This document shows positions 25,578 through 35,059 of a stretch of DNA of 64,000 nt, one piece after another. Under the pieces are notes generated by a model that was not told the DNA's origin, made no database searches, and was given only the letters and a program-made list of their open reading frames with translations. The position numbers and the translations under genes were made by a program. Source of the stretch: Bacteroidia bacterium (lineage in GTDB: Bacteria > Bacteroidota > Bacteroidia > CAIKAF01); contig JACVCJ010000001.1 in NCBI GenBank assembly GCA_016742095.1, positions 62,001-126,000 on the forward strand, given 5' to 3'. Numbering within the stretch: the stretch's first letter is position 1; each line of letters begins with the position of its first letter.

Positions 25578-26311
25578 TGAGTACAAAAGTTCAACTGAAA
25601 GACTGCGGCCGCATTTCCTACAAAGATGCCTGGGAATTGCAGACACGCCTTTTCGGACGTTCGAACGACCTGAAAATATTCAACCGCAGTCATAAAGACC
25701 AGGCGCAGCCCATTGCCAATTACCTGCTCTTCTGCGAACACAACCACGTGTATACGCTGGGCAAAAGCGGTCATGAAGAGAACCTGCTGGTGCAGAGCGA
25801 CGTGCTGGCCGAGCAGGGCATCGAATTTTTCCATACCAACCGCGGCGGGGATATTACCTACCACGGTCCCGGACAGATCACGGGCTATCCCATACTCGAC
25901 CTGGAACAGTTCTTTACCGATGTACACAAGTACATGCGCTACCTGGAAGATGTAATTATTCTCACCTGTGCGCATTACGGCGTGGAAGCCGGCCGCTGTC
26001 CCGGGCAGACGGGCGTGTGGGTAGATTACGACAAAGGCGCGCGTGCCCGCAAGATATGCGCCCTGGGCGTACACATGGGCCGCTGGATCACTATGCACGG
26101 TTTCGGGTTCAACATCAACAGCGATCTGCAGAAGTTCGACCTCATCGTGCCCTGTGGCATCGTGGACAAGGGCGTTACTTCCCTGGCCGCCGAAACGGGC
26201 CGCGAAATCGATATGCAGGAAGTAAAAGAGGTGATCGCCCGTAATTTTGCCGAAGTATTTTCTGCCGACCTGGTGGAATTCCGTGAAGAAGAGCTGCCCG
26301 CGGCTCCGTAA
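25577..26311 (+). CDS. lipB: Octanoyltransferase LipB
   Basis: Transfers octanoyl from ACP to the lipoyl domains of 2-oxoacid dehydrogenases and GCV-H, the first step of lipoate synthesis. A 244-residue protein with RGGDITYHGPGQITGYPILDL, the invariant Lys motif KICALGVHMGRWITMHGFGFN and the catalytic Cys in LIVPCGI. The ATG shares its A with the stop of the isomerase gene. lipA is not nearby. It converges on tilS with one base between the stops, and no terminator is seen there. Confidence 0.96.
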   Translation: MSTKVQLKDCGRISYKDAWELQTRLFGRSNDLKIFNRSHKDQAQPIANYLLFCEHNHVYTLGKSGHEENLLVQSDVLAEQGIEFFHTNRGGDITYHGPGQITGYPILDLEQFFTDVHKYMRYLEDVIILTCAHYGVEAGRCPGQTGVWVDYDKGARARKICALGVHMGRWITMHGFGFNINSDLQKFDLIVPCGIVDKGVTSLAAETGREIDMQEVKEVIARNFAEVFSADLVEFREEELPAAP

Positions 26312-26312
26312 A

Positions 26313-27599
26313 CTACATTTCAGATATCTGTACCTTCAGGATGCGGGTACTGGCAGCGCTTATTTTCGTTTTTTCGGAGGTCGCATAGCGGTACAGCCAT
26401 ACGATCTCATCGCCGGAACACAGTACCAGGGCTTTTTCCTTATCAAAACGGTTCACTTTTTTATCCGTCAGGATATCGCTGAGCTTTTTGCGCCCGTTCA
26501 TTCCCAGGGGCTGCATGGTATCGCCGCGTTCGGCAGAGCGCAGCAATAACGGGAAAGACAGCTGTTCCGCATCGGCATAAAAAACGCCGGGGTCCGAAAA
26601 ATCGGGCGCTTCTTCCGGGCTGCAGAACGAAACTTCTATCCGGTATTTTTCGTATATATAAGAACCGGGTCCTTCTATCCGGAAGCGGATCTCTGCCGGA
26701 TCGTACTTGCCCGGGCTGAAGATCAGTTGTCCGCCGTGCAGCAGCAATCGTCCCAGGCGGCTGTGCCATTCGCCCCGCTCATAATGCCCGGACAGGATCT
26801 CTGCGGCCAGACCGGAGGCAAAGCCTTTTTCGGCCAGCCATTCGGCATAAAAGAGTTTGTATTCGGGTTTTAGCGTCAGTTTTTCGGTACTGGCCTGGTA
26901 TTGCAGTTCTTTGCCGCAGAAATCGCGGTAGGCCGTATGGTAAAAGGCCAGCACATGCTCCAGGCGTTCGCGGCTGCGTGCAAAATGCTGCATGGCCTGC
27001 GGGTTCAGGTCTTCGAACAGGGGCGCTATTTCCTTACGTACGCGGTTGCGTTTGTAAATGTCTTTGGTGTTGGAACTGTCGTTCCTGTAACTCAGTCCTT
27101 CGGTGTGGCAGTAGGTCTCGATCTCGCGGCGCGTACAATGCAGAAAGGGCCGCAGGTATTTACCGTTGCGCGAGGGAATGCCCAGGAACCCCGAAGGGCC
27201 GCAGCCGTCGGCGGTGTTCATCAGCAGGCTTTCGAAAGCGTCGTTGGCCTGGTGGGCCGTGAAAATGTAAGAGAACTGAAGGCTCAGGTCCAGTTCCTCA
27301 AAAAAACGGTAACGGATGTCGCGGGCCCATTGCTGGGTATTGCCGCTTTTGCTGAGCGGGTCGGCCGTGTATACATGAATGGGAACGTTCAGCTGCCGGC
27401 AGAGTTCCCGGCAGAATACTTCGTCTTCCCGGCTTTCTTTCCCGCGCAGGCCGTAATTTATGTGGGCGGCATGCACCGTACAGCCCATTTTATGCAGCAC
27501 GTGCAGCAGGGCCACACTGTCGGCGCCGCCGCTCAGGGCCGTAAGCAGGGTTCCCGTATGGATGCCGGGTATGTGTTTCAGGTATTCCGAAAGAGCCAT
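26313..27599 (-). CDS. tilS: tRNA(Ile)-lysidine synthase
   Basis: ATP-dependent formation of lysidine at C34 of the AUA-reading tRNA-Ile. A 428-residue PP-loop enzyme: the SGGADSVALLHVL loop lies near residue 25, then HINYGLRGKESREDEVFCREL, the HQANDAFESLLM motif (HxxxDxxET-like) and YRNDSSN. The C-terminal TilS domain (LSDILTDKKV) completes a normal-length protein. pabB starts upstream on the same strand with 13 bases between the genes. Confidence 0.94.
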   Translation of the reverse strand: MALSEYLKHIPGIHTGTLLTALSGGADSVALLHVLHKMGCTVHAAHINYGLRGKESREDEVFCRELCRQLNVPIHVYTADPLSKSGNTQQWARDIRYRFFEELDLSLQFSYIFTAHQANDAFESLLMNTADGCGPSGFLGIPSRNGKYLRPFLHCTRREIETYCHTEGLSYRNDSSNTKDIYKRNRVRKEIAPLFEDLNPQAMQHFARSRERLEHVLAFYHTAYRDFCGKELQYQASTEKLTLKPEYKLFYAEWLAEKGFASGLAAEILSGHYERGEWHSRLGRLLLHGGQLIFSPGKYDPAEIRFRIEGPGSYIYEKYRIEVSFCSPEEAPDFSDPGVFYADAEQLSFPLLLRSAERGDTMQPLGMNGRKKLSDILTDKKVNRFDKEKALVLCSGDEIVWLYRYATSEKTKISAASTRILKVQISEM

Positions 27600-27612
27600 T
27601 CCGGGAATAAAA

Positions 27613-28788
27613 TTACCATTTAATGTCGGTTATGTCAAGCCCCAGCGCTTTCAGGGAGCCCATGGCCTTGAGGCGGCATTCTTCGTATTCGGCGGCGGGG
27701 TCGCTACCGATGGTGATGGCGCCACCTACGGGAATGCAGATCGTACCGCTGTGTTCGTCGTAAATGATGGAGCGTATCACCACGTTCCAGTCCATATCGC
27801 CATCCGGGCTCACATAGCCCAGCGATCCTGAAAAAATACCGCGCTGTTGTTTTTCATGAGCGCGTATCAGCTGCATAGCGCTTATTTTGGGGGCGCCGGT
27901 CATGCTGCCGGGCGGGAACGTGGCCTGTATGGCATCGGCGGGGTGCAGGTCCGGGACGGTCTCACAGCTGATGGTAGAGATCATCTGGTGTACCGTAGGA
28001 AAGGAATAAATACCGAACAGTTCCTCTACCTGTACGCTGTCTTTCAGGGCCAGTCTCGACAGATCATTGCGTACCAGGTCTACGATCATTACGTTTTCGG
28101 AGCGTTCTTTTTCGGATGCGGCCAGCTGTTTTTTTAGCTTTTCGTCCCCGGCGGGGTCGCTGCTGCGGCGGGCAGTGCCTTTAATGGGCTGACTTACCAG
28201 TTTCTGACCGCGACGGGCCAGGAAACGTTCGGGCGAAGCGCTCAGTACCCAGAGTCCGTTCATGTGCAGCACGGCGGCAAAAGGCCCCGGGTTGTTGCGG
28301 CAGAGTATATGGAACAGCGCATAGGGATCGCGGATATGCGCCCGGCCCTGCAGCTGCATGCAGAAAGTGAGTTCGTAAATATCGCCCTGCTGCAGGTGTT
28401 CTTTGATGGATCCGACGGCCTGTATGTATTCCCGGCGGCTGAAATCAGGCCGTAAGCGTTCGGTCCATTCAATACCGGGATCGGTGTATACTTCCGGAAT
28501 TTCGGCCTCTTCTGAAAAACGGAGCTCTTCAGGCACAAAGAGACACATAGGCGACAGATCGAAGACCCTTTTCGGGTGGGGCAGGACGGCGGCGGTCTCC
28601 TGCTGCAGTTCATAGCCTAAGTAGCCGGCCAGGAAGAGGCCGTTGCCCTGCTTTTTCCACTCCTGCAGCGAGCGTATCAGCTGCGGGTCCTGTGCCGAGG
28701 CCCGGCAGGTACCAAAAGCGGAATAGGGGTCCCGCTGCCCGGCAGGCAGAAGGGTGCGCGCTTCAAAATAGTAGGGAGCCGGTTTCAT
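27613..28788 (-). CDS. pabB: Aminodeoxychorismate synthase component I (chorismate-binding)
   Basis: Makes 4-amino-4-deoxychorismate for folate. About 391 residues from Met 28788 (MKPAPYYFEAR); an upstream Met at 28827 gives an unlikely extension overlapping the divergent promoter region. The chorismate-binding core includes SQPIKGTARR, with the PIKGT Lys characteristic of PabB (TrpE has PIAGT), plus NVMIVDLVRNDLSRLA and PPGSMTGAPKISAM. No glutamine amidotransferase pabA is adjacent. It is followed closely by tilS. Confidence 0.9.
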   Translation of the reverse strand: MKPAPYYFEARTLLPAGQRDPYSAFGTCRASAQDPQLIRSLQEWKKQGNGLFLAGYLGYELQQETAAVLPHPKRVFDLSPMCLFVPEELRFSEEAEIPEVYTDPGIEWTERLRPDFSRREYIQAVGSIKEHLQQGDIYELTFCMQLQGRAHIRDPYALFHILCRNNPGPFAAVLHMNGLWVLSASPERFLARRGQKLVSQPIKGTARRSSDPAGDEKLKKQLAASEKERSENVMIVDLVRNDLSRLALKDSVQVEELFGIYSFPTVHQMISTISCETVPDLHPADAIQATFPPGSMTGAPKISAMQLIRAHEKQQRGIFSGSLGYVSPDGDMDWNVVIRSIIYDEHSGTICIPVGGAITIGSDPAAEYEECRLKAMGSLKALGLDITDIKW

Positions 28789-28907
28789 TGCGGGTACAAT
28801 GTTACAAAATCGGCGCCATACGGGCATCTTTTGGGGGCCGCATGTACTTTACGCCCTTTTTTTACGTTGGTCATCCGGTATCCTTTTTGTTTCTTTGCCG
28901 CGGATAG

Positions 28908-29990
28908 ATGAAAACCATCGACACATACATCATGCGTAAATACCTGGTCACATTTTTTGTGAGCCTTACGCTGATCATTGCCATTGCCGTGGTTTTCGAC
29001 ATATCTGAAAAAGTGGACGATTTTCTCGGTAAAGGTGGTAAGGCCCCTTCGCTGTACGAGATCGCCTTTGTGTACTACGCCAATTTCATTCCCTATTTTG
29101 CGTCGCTGTTTGCCCCGCTGTTCGCCTTTATCTCCGTGATCTATTTTACCTCGCGGATGGCCTTCCGCAGCGAGATCATCGCCATACTGGCAGCCGGGGT
29201 AAGTTACCGTCGAATGCTGGCGCCCTTTCTGGCAGCGGCCTTTATCGTAAGCATCATGCTGGCGGTGCTGGGCAATTTTATTGTGCCGGTATCCAACCTG
29301 AAAAAGAACGGTTTCGAGCGGGAATATTTCGGGCACGGCAAGTACAACCCGCGCAATATGCACCGGCAGATCGCCCCGGGTACGCTGCTCTACATCGAAT
29401 ACTGGAGCAATGAGACCTTTACCGGGCAGAAACTTTCCATCGAGCAGTTCGACGGGCGCCGCCTGGTATCCAAGCTGATGTCCCAGTCGGTAAGTTACGA
29501 TACCCTGCACAAGCGCTGGACCCTGGTAGACTACATTATCCGTACCTCCGGCACAAAGGGCGATAAGATCTATGCCGCTATACAAACGGATACCCTGCTG
29601 CCTTTTACGCCCGCCATCTTCCAGGTGGAGAACCGCGATGTGGAAACGATGAACTTCTTCGAACTGAACGAATTCGTAGAGAAAGAGCGGGAATCGGGCA
29701 GTAATTACATGGACTTTTACCTGATCGAGAAATACAAACGCTGGTCCACCCCTTTTTCTACCATCATTCTTACGCTTATTGCCGTGCCGCTGGCAGGTCG
29801 TCGGGTGCGTGGCGGCGTGGGACTGCATATCGGTATGGGCGTTGGTCTGGGCTTTTCGTACATCTTTTTCGATAAAGTGGCCGTTACCTATGCCATAAAC
29901 GGTACCCTGGCCCCGATCCTGGCCGCCTGGCTGCCGAATGTGATCTTCCTTTTCGTGGGCGCCTATCTCATCCGTACGGCACAGCGATAA
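28908..29990 (+). CDS. LptF/LptG family LPS export permease
   Basis: Inner-membrane permease of the LptB2FG lipopolysaccharide exporter. A 360-residue protein with helices at both ends: three or more near residues 12-110 (KYLVTFFVSLTLIIAIAVVFD, IPYFASLFAPLFAFISVIYF) and three at the C-terminus (STIILTLIAVPLAGRR, GLGFSYIFFDKV, PNVIFLFVGAYLI). A periplasmic jellyroll-type domain lies between. AGRRVRGG resembles LptF/G at the cytoplasmic loop. Whether it is F or G cannot be settled. It stands apart from the lpx genes at 50-52 kb. Confidence 0.9.
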   Translation: MKTIDTYIMRKYLVTFFVSLTLIIAIAVVFDISEKVDDFLGKGGKAPSLYEIAFVYYANFIPYFASLFAPLFAFISVIYFTSRMAFRSEIIAILAAGVSYRRMLAPFLAAAFIVSIMLAVLGNFIVPVSNLKKNGFEREYFGHGKYNPRNMHRQIAPGTLLYIEYWSNETFTGQKLSIEQFDGRRLVSKLMSQSVSYDTLHKRWTLVDYIIRTSGTKGDKIYAAIQTDTLLPFTPAIFQVENRDVETMNFFELNEFVEKERESGSNYMDFYLIEKYKRWSTPFSTIILTLIAVPLAGRRVRGGVGLHIGMGVGLGFSYIFFDKVAVTYAINGTLAPILAAWLPNVIFLFVGAYLIRTAQR

Positions 29991-30104
29991 CTTTTCAATA
30001 GTCTTATTTATAATGATTTACATTTAAATCCGGAAAAAGTTTTCTTTTTTTCGTTTAAATCGCTTTACCTTTGCTGCGCGATACGGCAGATAGTATTCTG
30101 TCGT

Positions 30105-30194
30105 GCTGCCACGGGGTGCTTTCCCTATGAACGGAAGGCTGAGATCATACCCGTAAAACCTGATGCGGATAATGCCGTCGAAGGGAATGGCAGG
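30105..30194 (+). ncRNA. TPP riboswitch (THI element)
   Basis: Conserved THI blocks occur in order: CACGGGGTGC (30110-30119), GGCTGAGA (30137-30144), ATACCC (30148-30153), ACCTGAT (30158-30164), GGATAATGCC (30167-30176) and AGGGAA (about 30182-30187). The closing P1 stem is CTGCCA (30106-30111) with TGGCAG (30188-30193). The sensor lies on the strand of the TonB receptor that starts 60 bases later. THI elements upstream of outer-membrane receptors are known from Bacteroidota. Confidence 0.95.
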
Positions 30195-30253
30195 AGATAC
30201 CACCAAAGGATCGCCTGTCCGATGTACTTAATTTATTAACGAAAAGACAGGGG
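30195..30253 (+). promoter_or_regulatory. Expression platform of the TPP riboswitch
   Basis: CCTGTC (30214-30219) can pair with GACAGG (30246-30251), directly before the ATG at 30254. The same CCTGTC can instead pair, with one G-U, with GGCAGG of the P1 3' strand (30189-30194). Ligand-bound P1 would free CCTGTC to mask the translation start. This fits translational repression by TPP and is inferred from base complementarity only. Confidence 0.5.
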
Positions 30254-32641
30254 ATGAGAACAACTGTACTTCTTTTTTTCAGCGTATGGCTGAGTGTGGC
30301 TCTTGCAGGAGCACAAACGCGTATCAAAGGGACCGTGGCCGATGCGGCTTCCGGAACACCGCTGCCTTTTGCCACCGTAGTGTGGGAAGGCACCTATGCC
30401 TATACCGTTACCAACGGAGAGGGCTATTTCGAGCTGAACCTGCCGGCCAATGCCCGCGGGACCCTTAAAATTTCCCTGCTGGGTTATCTCAGCTACCGCG
30501 ATAGTATTGCGGCATTCAGCGGAACGGAACGGTTTTTACTGACCCCGGACCCGCATACCCTGCGCAGCGTAGAGGTTACCTCTACCCGGGCAGGCAGTAA
30601 CGATCCCTTTACCTCCAGCCGCCTTAGCGCACAGGACCTGGAAAAGACCAATACCGGCAAAGACCTGCCCATACTGCTGGACCAGACACCCGGCATTGTG
30701 GTGAACTCCGACGCGGGGAACGGCGTGGGATACACGGCCATGCGCATACGCGGATCGGACATTACCCGCATTAACGTGACCGTAGACGGTATACCGGTGA
30801 ACGACGCCGAATCGCAGTCGGTATTCTGGGTGAACACGCCCGACCTGGCTTCCAGCGCCAGCGATATCCAGATACAGCGTGGCGCCGGTACATCTACCAA
30901 CGGGGCCGGGGCTTTCGGCGCTTCGGTGAACCTGAGCACCACCAGTTTCGAAGAAAAACCCTATGCCGAACTGGCAGGCACCTACGGCTCCTTCAATACC
31001 TACAAAGCCACACTGAAAGCCGGAACGGGACTTATTGCCAAACGTTTTACCATCGATGCGCGTGCGTCCAAAATTCATTCCGACGGGTATATAGACCGCG
31101 CTACCACCGACCTGCAGTCCTTTTTTGTATCGGCGGCCTGGCATGGTAAAAGAACGAATGTCCGCTTTAATGCCTTTACCGGTAAGGAACGTACCTACCA
31201 GGCCTGGAACGGCGTGCCGCAATACCTGGTGGATTCACTGCCGCGCTACAACGAATCGGGCACCGAAAAACCGGGCACGCCCTATGCCAACGAGACCGAT
31301 AATTACCGCCAGGATTACTACCGCCTGTTCATCACCCATTCCTTTTCGCCTTATCTTACCCTGCACCTGGCCGGTTTTCTTACCCGCGGCAAAGGGTATT
31401 ACGAGCAGTACAAGGCTGGTGAGGATTACAGCGGTTACCTGCTGCCGCCCATGATCCATGGTACGGATACCAGTTACAGTACCGACCTGGTACGTCAGCT
31501 CTGGCTCGATAACTATTTCTACGGAGCCACCTATGCCCTTCAGTATACAAAAAAACGCTGGGACGTACGTGTGGGCGGGGCTTATTCGGCCTACGACGGC
31601 CGCCACTATGGCAAGGTGATCTGGGCCTCCGAAGGACTGACCGATCCCGAACATACCTATTACCGTATGCCGGCATTCAAGAACGACTTTAATATTTACG
31701 GCAAGCTAAACTTCAATTTTGCAAAGAAATGGTACGTTTTTGCCGATCTGCAATACCGCTACGTAAATTATAAGGTGCGCGGTTTCCGCAGTAACCCCGG
31801 TGTTTTTGCCGATCTGAACTGGAATTTCTTCAATCCGAAGGCCGGTATCAGCTGGAGGGCCACTTCGCGCGACCGCCTGTTCCTGTCCTTTGCCGTGGCC
31901 AATAAAGAGCCCAACCGCGACGACCTGGAAGCCGGCGCCGGCAGCCTGCCCAAACCTGAGACCCTGTACGATACCGAATTGGGCTACGAACATGCCGGCA
32001 AACGTTTTTCACTGGGCGTCACGGCCTACTTTATGTATTACCGCAATCAGCTTATCCAGACGGGCAAGATCAACGATGTGGGCGCGTATACCCGCGTCAA
32101 TGTCCCCGAAAGCTACCGCGCCGGTATTGAACTGCAGGGAAAAGTACGCTTCCTGAAACGTGTGACCTTCTCGGCCAATGTGGCCTACAGCATCAATAAG
32201 ATACCGGAATTCACCGAATACCTCGACGATTACGACAACGGCGGTCAACAGGAAACCGTACACAAGAACACGGATATTGCCTTTTCGCCCTCGGTAGTGG
32301 CCGGCGCTACGCTCGAAGTGGACGCTTTCAAAGGATTTAACGTGGCCCTGGTGGGCAAATTCGTAAGTCGCCAGTACCTCGATAATACACAGAACAAGGC
32401 CCGCAGCCTCGATCCCTTTGTGGTGAGCGATCTGCGCATGAGTTACCTGGTTCCGGTAAAGGCCCGGGTGCTGAATAAACTGCTGCTGCATTTTACGATC
32501 AACAACCTGTTCAACACGCGCTACACGCCCAATGGCTATACGTACGGCTATTTTGCAGGCGGACAGCGTACCGACGTAAATTATGTGTTCCCCATGGCGG
32601 GCGTACACTTTACGGGCGGACTTACCATACGCATCCAGTAA
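30254..32641 (+). CDS. TonB-dependent outer-membrane receptor, probable thiamin transporter
   Basis: A 795-residue receptor. It has a signal peptide (to about residue 21, ALAGAQ), then a carboxypeptidase-D regulatory-like (CarboxypepD_reg) domain at about 22-105 (IKGTVADAASGTPLPFATV). A plug domain follows at about 125-230 (LPILLDQTPGIVVNS, MRIRGSDITRINVTVDGIPV, IQIQRGAGTSTNGAGAFGASV), and then a 22-strand-type beta-barrel ending in IRIQ. It takes up a ligand across the outer membrane using TonB energy. The TPP riboswitch in its leader indicates thiamin or a thiamin precursor as the substrate, as predicted for other riboswitch-linked Bacteroidota receptors. No inner-membrane PnuT is adjacent. 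Confidence 0.93.
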   Translation: MRTTVLLFFSVWLSVALAGAQTRIKGTVADAASGTPLPFATVVWEGTYAYTVTNGEGYFELNLPANARGTLKISLLGYLSYRDSIAAFSGTERFLLTPDPHTLRSVEVTSTRAGSNDPFTSSRLSAQDLEKTNTGKDLPILLDQTPGIVVNSDAGNGVGYTAMRIRGSDITRINVTVDGIPVNDAESQSVFWVNTPDLASSASDIQIQRGAGTSTNGAGAFGASVNLSTTSFEEKPYAELAGTYGSFNTYKATLKAGTGLIAKRFTIDARASKIHSDGYIDRATTDLQSFFVSAAWHGKRTNVRFNAFTGKERTYQAWNGVPQYLVDSLPRYNESGTEKPGTPYANETDNYRQDYYRLFITHSFSPYLTLHLAGFLTRGKGYYEQYKAGEDYSGYLLPPMIHGTDTSYSTDLVRQLWLDNYFYGATYALQYTKKRWDVRVGGAYSAYDGRHYGKVIWASEGLTDPEHTYYRMPAFKNDFNIYGKLNFNFAKKWYVFADLQYRYVNYKVRGFRSNPGVFADLNWNFFNPKAGISWRATSRDRLFLSFAVANKEPNRDDLEAGAGSLPKPETLYDTELGYEHAGKRFSLGVTAYFMYYRNQLIQTGKINDVGAYTRVNVPESYRAGIELQGKVRFLKRVTFSANVAYSINKIPEFTEYLDDYDNGGQQETVHKNTDIAFSPSVVAGATLEVDAFKGFNVALVGKFVSRQYLDNTQNKARSLDPFVVSDLRMSYLVPVKARVLNKLLLHFTINNLFNTRYTPNGYTYGYFAGGQRTDVNYVFPMAGVHFTGGLTIRIQ

Positions 32642-32682
32642 GGAGAAAAACAGATAGAGGAAAGGATAATTGTGTGCCCCGC

Positions 32683-33291
32683 TTACGGGTTGGGGCCGCA
32701 GTTACAGCTGTTGGTGAACTCGATCTTGGTGCCGGGCAGCATGCGTTCGAGCTCTTCCTGCTGTTCCTTGCTGAATATGATGTTCCGCAGGTCGATATAC
32801 ATCAGCTGTGTGCATTTTTTAAGCGAAGCGGGCAGGGTAGCCAGGTTGGTGTCCCAGGCAATGATGCGTTCCAGCGAAGAGCAGTTGCCCAGCGATTCGG
32901 GCAGGTAGAACATATCGCTGCGGTTGATGTCGAGTATCTCCAGGCTGGACAGGCTCCCGATGGATTCCGGCAGGCTTTCGATCTTGTTGCGGTCCACCCG
33001 CAGGATGCGCAGTTTTTTCAGCTGGGATATCTCGTCGGGGATCTTTGTGAGTTTGTTTTTGGAAAGTACCAGTTCGTACAGGTTCTTCAGCTGGAATACG
33101 TCGGCAGGTACCTTGCTCAGCTTCTGTTTGGAAAGATCGAGGCGTTTCACGGCCAGGGGCGTTTTCATGGCCTCCTTCATATCGGTGAATACGGGTTCGT
33201 CCCGGAAGTCGGCCTGGGCCAGGGCAGGCAGTACCAGCAGCAGGCTAAGGAACAGGCAGCTTAAATATCTCCAGGGTCTTATTGCGGTCAT
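32683..33291 (-). CDS. Secreted leucine-rich-repeat protein
   Basis: About 202 residues from Met 33291 (MTAIRPWRYLSCLFLSLLLV...ALA, a signal peptide); longer frames to 33342 only extend further into ribF. LRR units follow: VKRLDLSKQKLSKVPADVFQ, LYELVLSKNKLTKIPDEISQ, LRILRVDRNKIESLPESIGS. The C-terminus carries CNCG. The start overlaps the end of ribF by 47 bases, so translation may be coupled. It is similar in repeat style to the LRR lipoprotein at 18167-19075, but no lipobox is seen. Confidence 0.75.
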   Translation of the reverse strand: MTAIRPWRYLSCLFLSLLLVLPALAQADFRDEPVFTDMKEAMKTPLAVKRLDLSKQKLSKVPADVFQLKNLYELVLSKNKLTKIPDEISQLKKLRILRVDRNKIESLPESIGSLSSLEILDINRSDMFYLPESLGNCSSLERIIAWDTNLATLPASLKKCTQLMYIDLRNIIFSKEQQEELERMLPGTKIEFTNSCNCGPNP

Positions 33292-34186
33292 TCTGTAACT
33301 GGGTCTTGAGTGCATCAACGGATTCAAATTTTTGTTCATCACGAATACGGGTTATAAAACGTATGGATATCACTTTGTTGTATAGATCGCCTTCAAAGTT
33401 AAGGATATGCGCCTCAATTTTCTCTTCGCTGCCGTTAAAAGTGGGCCGGGTCCCTATGTTTACCATCGCCGGCCAGGCTTTGTCCTCAAACAGCACTTCG
33501 GCGGCGTATACGCCCTGTGCGGGTACCATTTTCAGGGGTTCCAGCGGCTGTATATTGGCCGTGGGGAACTGTATGGTACGTCCCAGCTGATGGCCTTTTA
33601 CCACCAGTCCGCTGATGCTGTAGGCGTAGCCCAGTTTTTCGTTGGCCTTTTCAATATCGCCCTGCAGCAGGGCTTTGCGGATCTTGGTGGAGCTTACGGC
33701 GGAATCGTCGATCTCCAGGGCCGGTATTTCTTCCACCTCAAAGCCGTAGGCCGGAGCCATTTCCACCAGGTCTTTAAAGCTGCCGCCGCGTCCTTTGCCA
33801 AAACGGTGGTCGTAACCGATCACGAGTTTGCGTACCCCTATGCGTTCTACCAGTATATCGCGGATGTACTCTTCGCCGGTGGTCTCGGCAAATTCCCGCG
33901 TAAAGGGAATGATGATGAGGTGATCGATGCCTTCTTTTTCGAGCAGGGCGATCTTTTCCTCGGTGGTGTTCAGCAGTTTCAGTTCGGTATTGGCCTCCGG
34001 GTGCAGCACCATACGCGGGTGCGGATCGAAGGTAATGAGCACGGTCGGCCCGTTTATGGCCCTGGCGGCATTGCGCAGGCGGTTCAGGATCACTTTGTGG
34101 CCAAAGTGTACTCCGTCGAAGGTACCCGTAGTAACGGCGGCATTCTTCAACGGGCTGAAATCGTTTAAATCACGGTATATTTTCAT
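33245..34186 (-). CDS. ribF: Bifunctional riboflavin kinase/FAD synthetase
   Basis: Makes FMN and then FAD from riboflavin. A 313-residue protein. The N-terminal FAD synthetase nucleotidyltransferase domain has TTGTFDGVHFGHKVIL, ITFDPHPRMVL and VIGYDHRFGKGRGG. The C-terminal flavokinase domain has GRTIQFPTANI, GVYAAEVLFEDKAWPAMVNIGTRP and HILNFEGDLY. A TAnnTTTG-like -7 box (minus strand, 34213-34206) lies about 20 bases upstream of the ATG. The 3' end overlaps the LRR gene. Confidence 0.96.
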   Translation of the reverse strand: MKIYRDLNDFSPLKNAAVTTGTFDGVHFGHKVILNRLRNAARAINGPTVLITFDPHPRMVLHPEANTELKLLNTTEEKIALLEKEGIDHLIIIPFTREFAETTGEEYIRDILVERIGVRKLVIGYDHRFGKGRGGSFKDLVEMAPAYGFEVEEIPALEIDDSAVSSTKIRKALLQGDIEKANEKLGYAYSISGLVVKGHQLGRTIQFPTANIQPLEPLKMVPAQGVYAAEVLFEDKAWPAMVNIGTRPTFNGSEEKIEAHILNFEGDLYNKVISIRFITRIRDEQKFESVDALKTQLQNDRNKTLEIFKLPVP

Positions 34187-34397
34187 CCCGAACCTTTACA
34201 GAGCGCAAAAGTAATATTTTGCCGACAGCTTTCCTTTTTTTTCTGCGCGCGGGTGGGGGGTGGCCCGGGCGTAGATCTGTCGTTCATTTCAGTGGATTCG
34301 CAGCCCTTTTTGTGCCGTTAAGCGGAATTTCGTGCCAAAATGTAAACGTTTTGCGTCCTTTGCCGTATACTATCAGATAATAAAGCAAAAAAACAGA

Positions 34398-34988
34398 ATG
34401 AAAAAGAAGACAATGTTATTCTGGGTGATCATGGTACTGGGCGTAGCTACGTTCCTGCCGTCCTGCGGATATAACAGCATGGTTGAAAAAGAAGAAGGAG
34501 TAGATGCGGCCTGGGCCCAGGTAGAGAACCAGTACCAGCGCCGTTCGGACCTGATCCCGAACCTGGTGTCTACCGTAAAAGCGGCCGCCATTAAAGAACA
34601 GGACATCCTGGAATCGGTGGTAACGGCACGTTCCAGGGCCACCCAGGTAAGTATCGACCCCAAAAACCTGAGCCAGGAAGAGCTGGACCGCTTTGACCAG
34701 GCACAGGGCGAACTGAGCCAGGCCCTCGGACGCCTGCTCATGATCACCGAAAACTACCCGCAGCTGCAGTCCATACAGGGCTACCAGGACCTGCGCTTCG
34801 AACTGGCCGGTACCGAGAACCGCATTGCCACGGCGCGTATGCGCTTTAACGAAGCGGTGCAGGATTACAATGCCTACATACGTAAATTTCCGAACAATAT
34901 AACCTCAGGCATGTTCGGCTTTGAGAAGAAAGCCTACTTCAAGGCTGACGCAGCCGCACAGAAGGTGCCCGAAGTGCAATTCGAATAA
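34398..34988 (+). CDS. lemA: LemA family protein
   Basis: A 196-residue protein of the LemA fold, a long helical bundle anchored near the N-terminus. MKKKTMLFWVIMVLGVATFLPSCGYN shows a hydrophobic segment with a lipobox-like Cys. The signature follows: VDAAWAQVENQYQRRSDLIPNLV, then LGRLLMITENYPQL and ARMRFNEAVQDYNAYIRKFP. LemA genes often sit beside TPM-domain phosphatase-like genes, but none is adjacent. Role unknown. An earlier in-frame ATG at 34332 lacks family similarity. The rest of 34187-34397 holds no gene. Confidence 0.92.
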   Translation: MKKKTMLFWVIMVLGVATFLPSCGYNSMVEKEEGVDAAWAQVENQYQRRSDLIPNLVSTVKAAAIKEQDILESVVTARSRATQVSIDPKNLSQEELDRFDQAQGELSQALGRLLMITENYPQLQSIQGYQDLRFELAGTENRIATARMRFNEAVQDYNAYIRKFPNNITSGMFGFEKKAYFKADAAAQKVPEVQFE

Positions 34989-35021
34989 TCTCAAGGCACA
35001 CAAGTCTTTTTATACAGTAAT

Positions 35022-35058
35022 GACCGTCTCGTCTCGCTGATAGCGAGACGAGGCGGTT
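35022..35058. terminator. Strong bidirectional terminator between lemA and the CNNM gene
   Basis: A 16-bp stem: ACCGTCTCGTCTCGCT (35023-35038) with AGCGAGACGAGGCGGT (35042-35057), flanked by T and A runs. It serves the converging lemA and CNNM-type genes. The core is shared with the hairpins at 3699 and 58679. Confidence 0.92.
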
Positions 35059-35059
35059 T

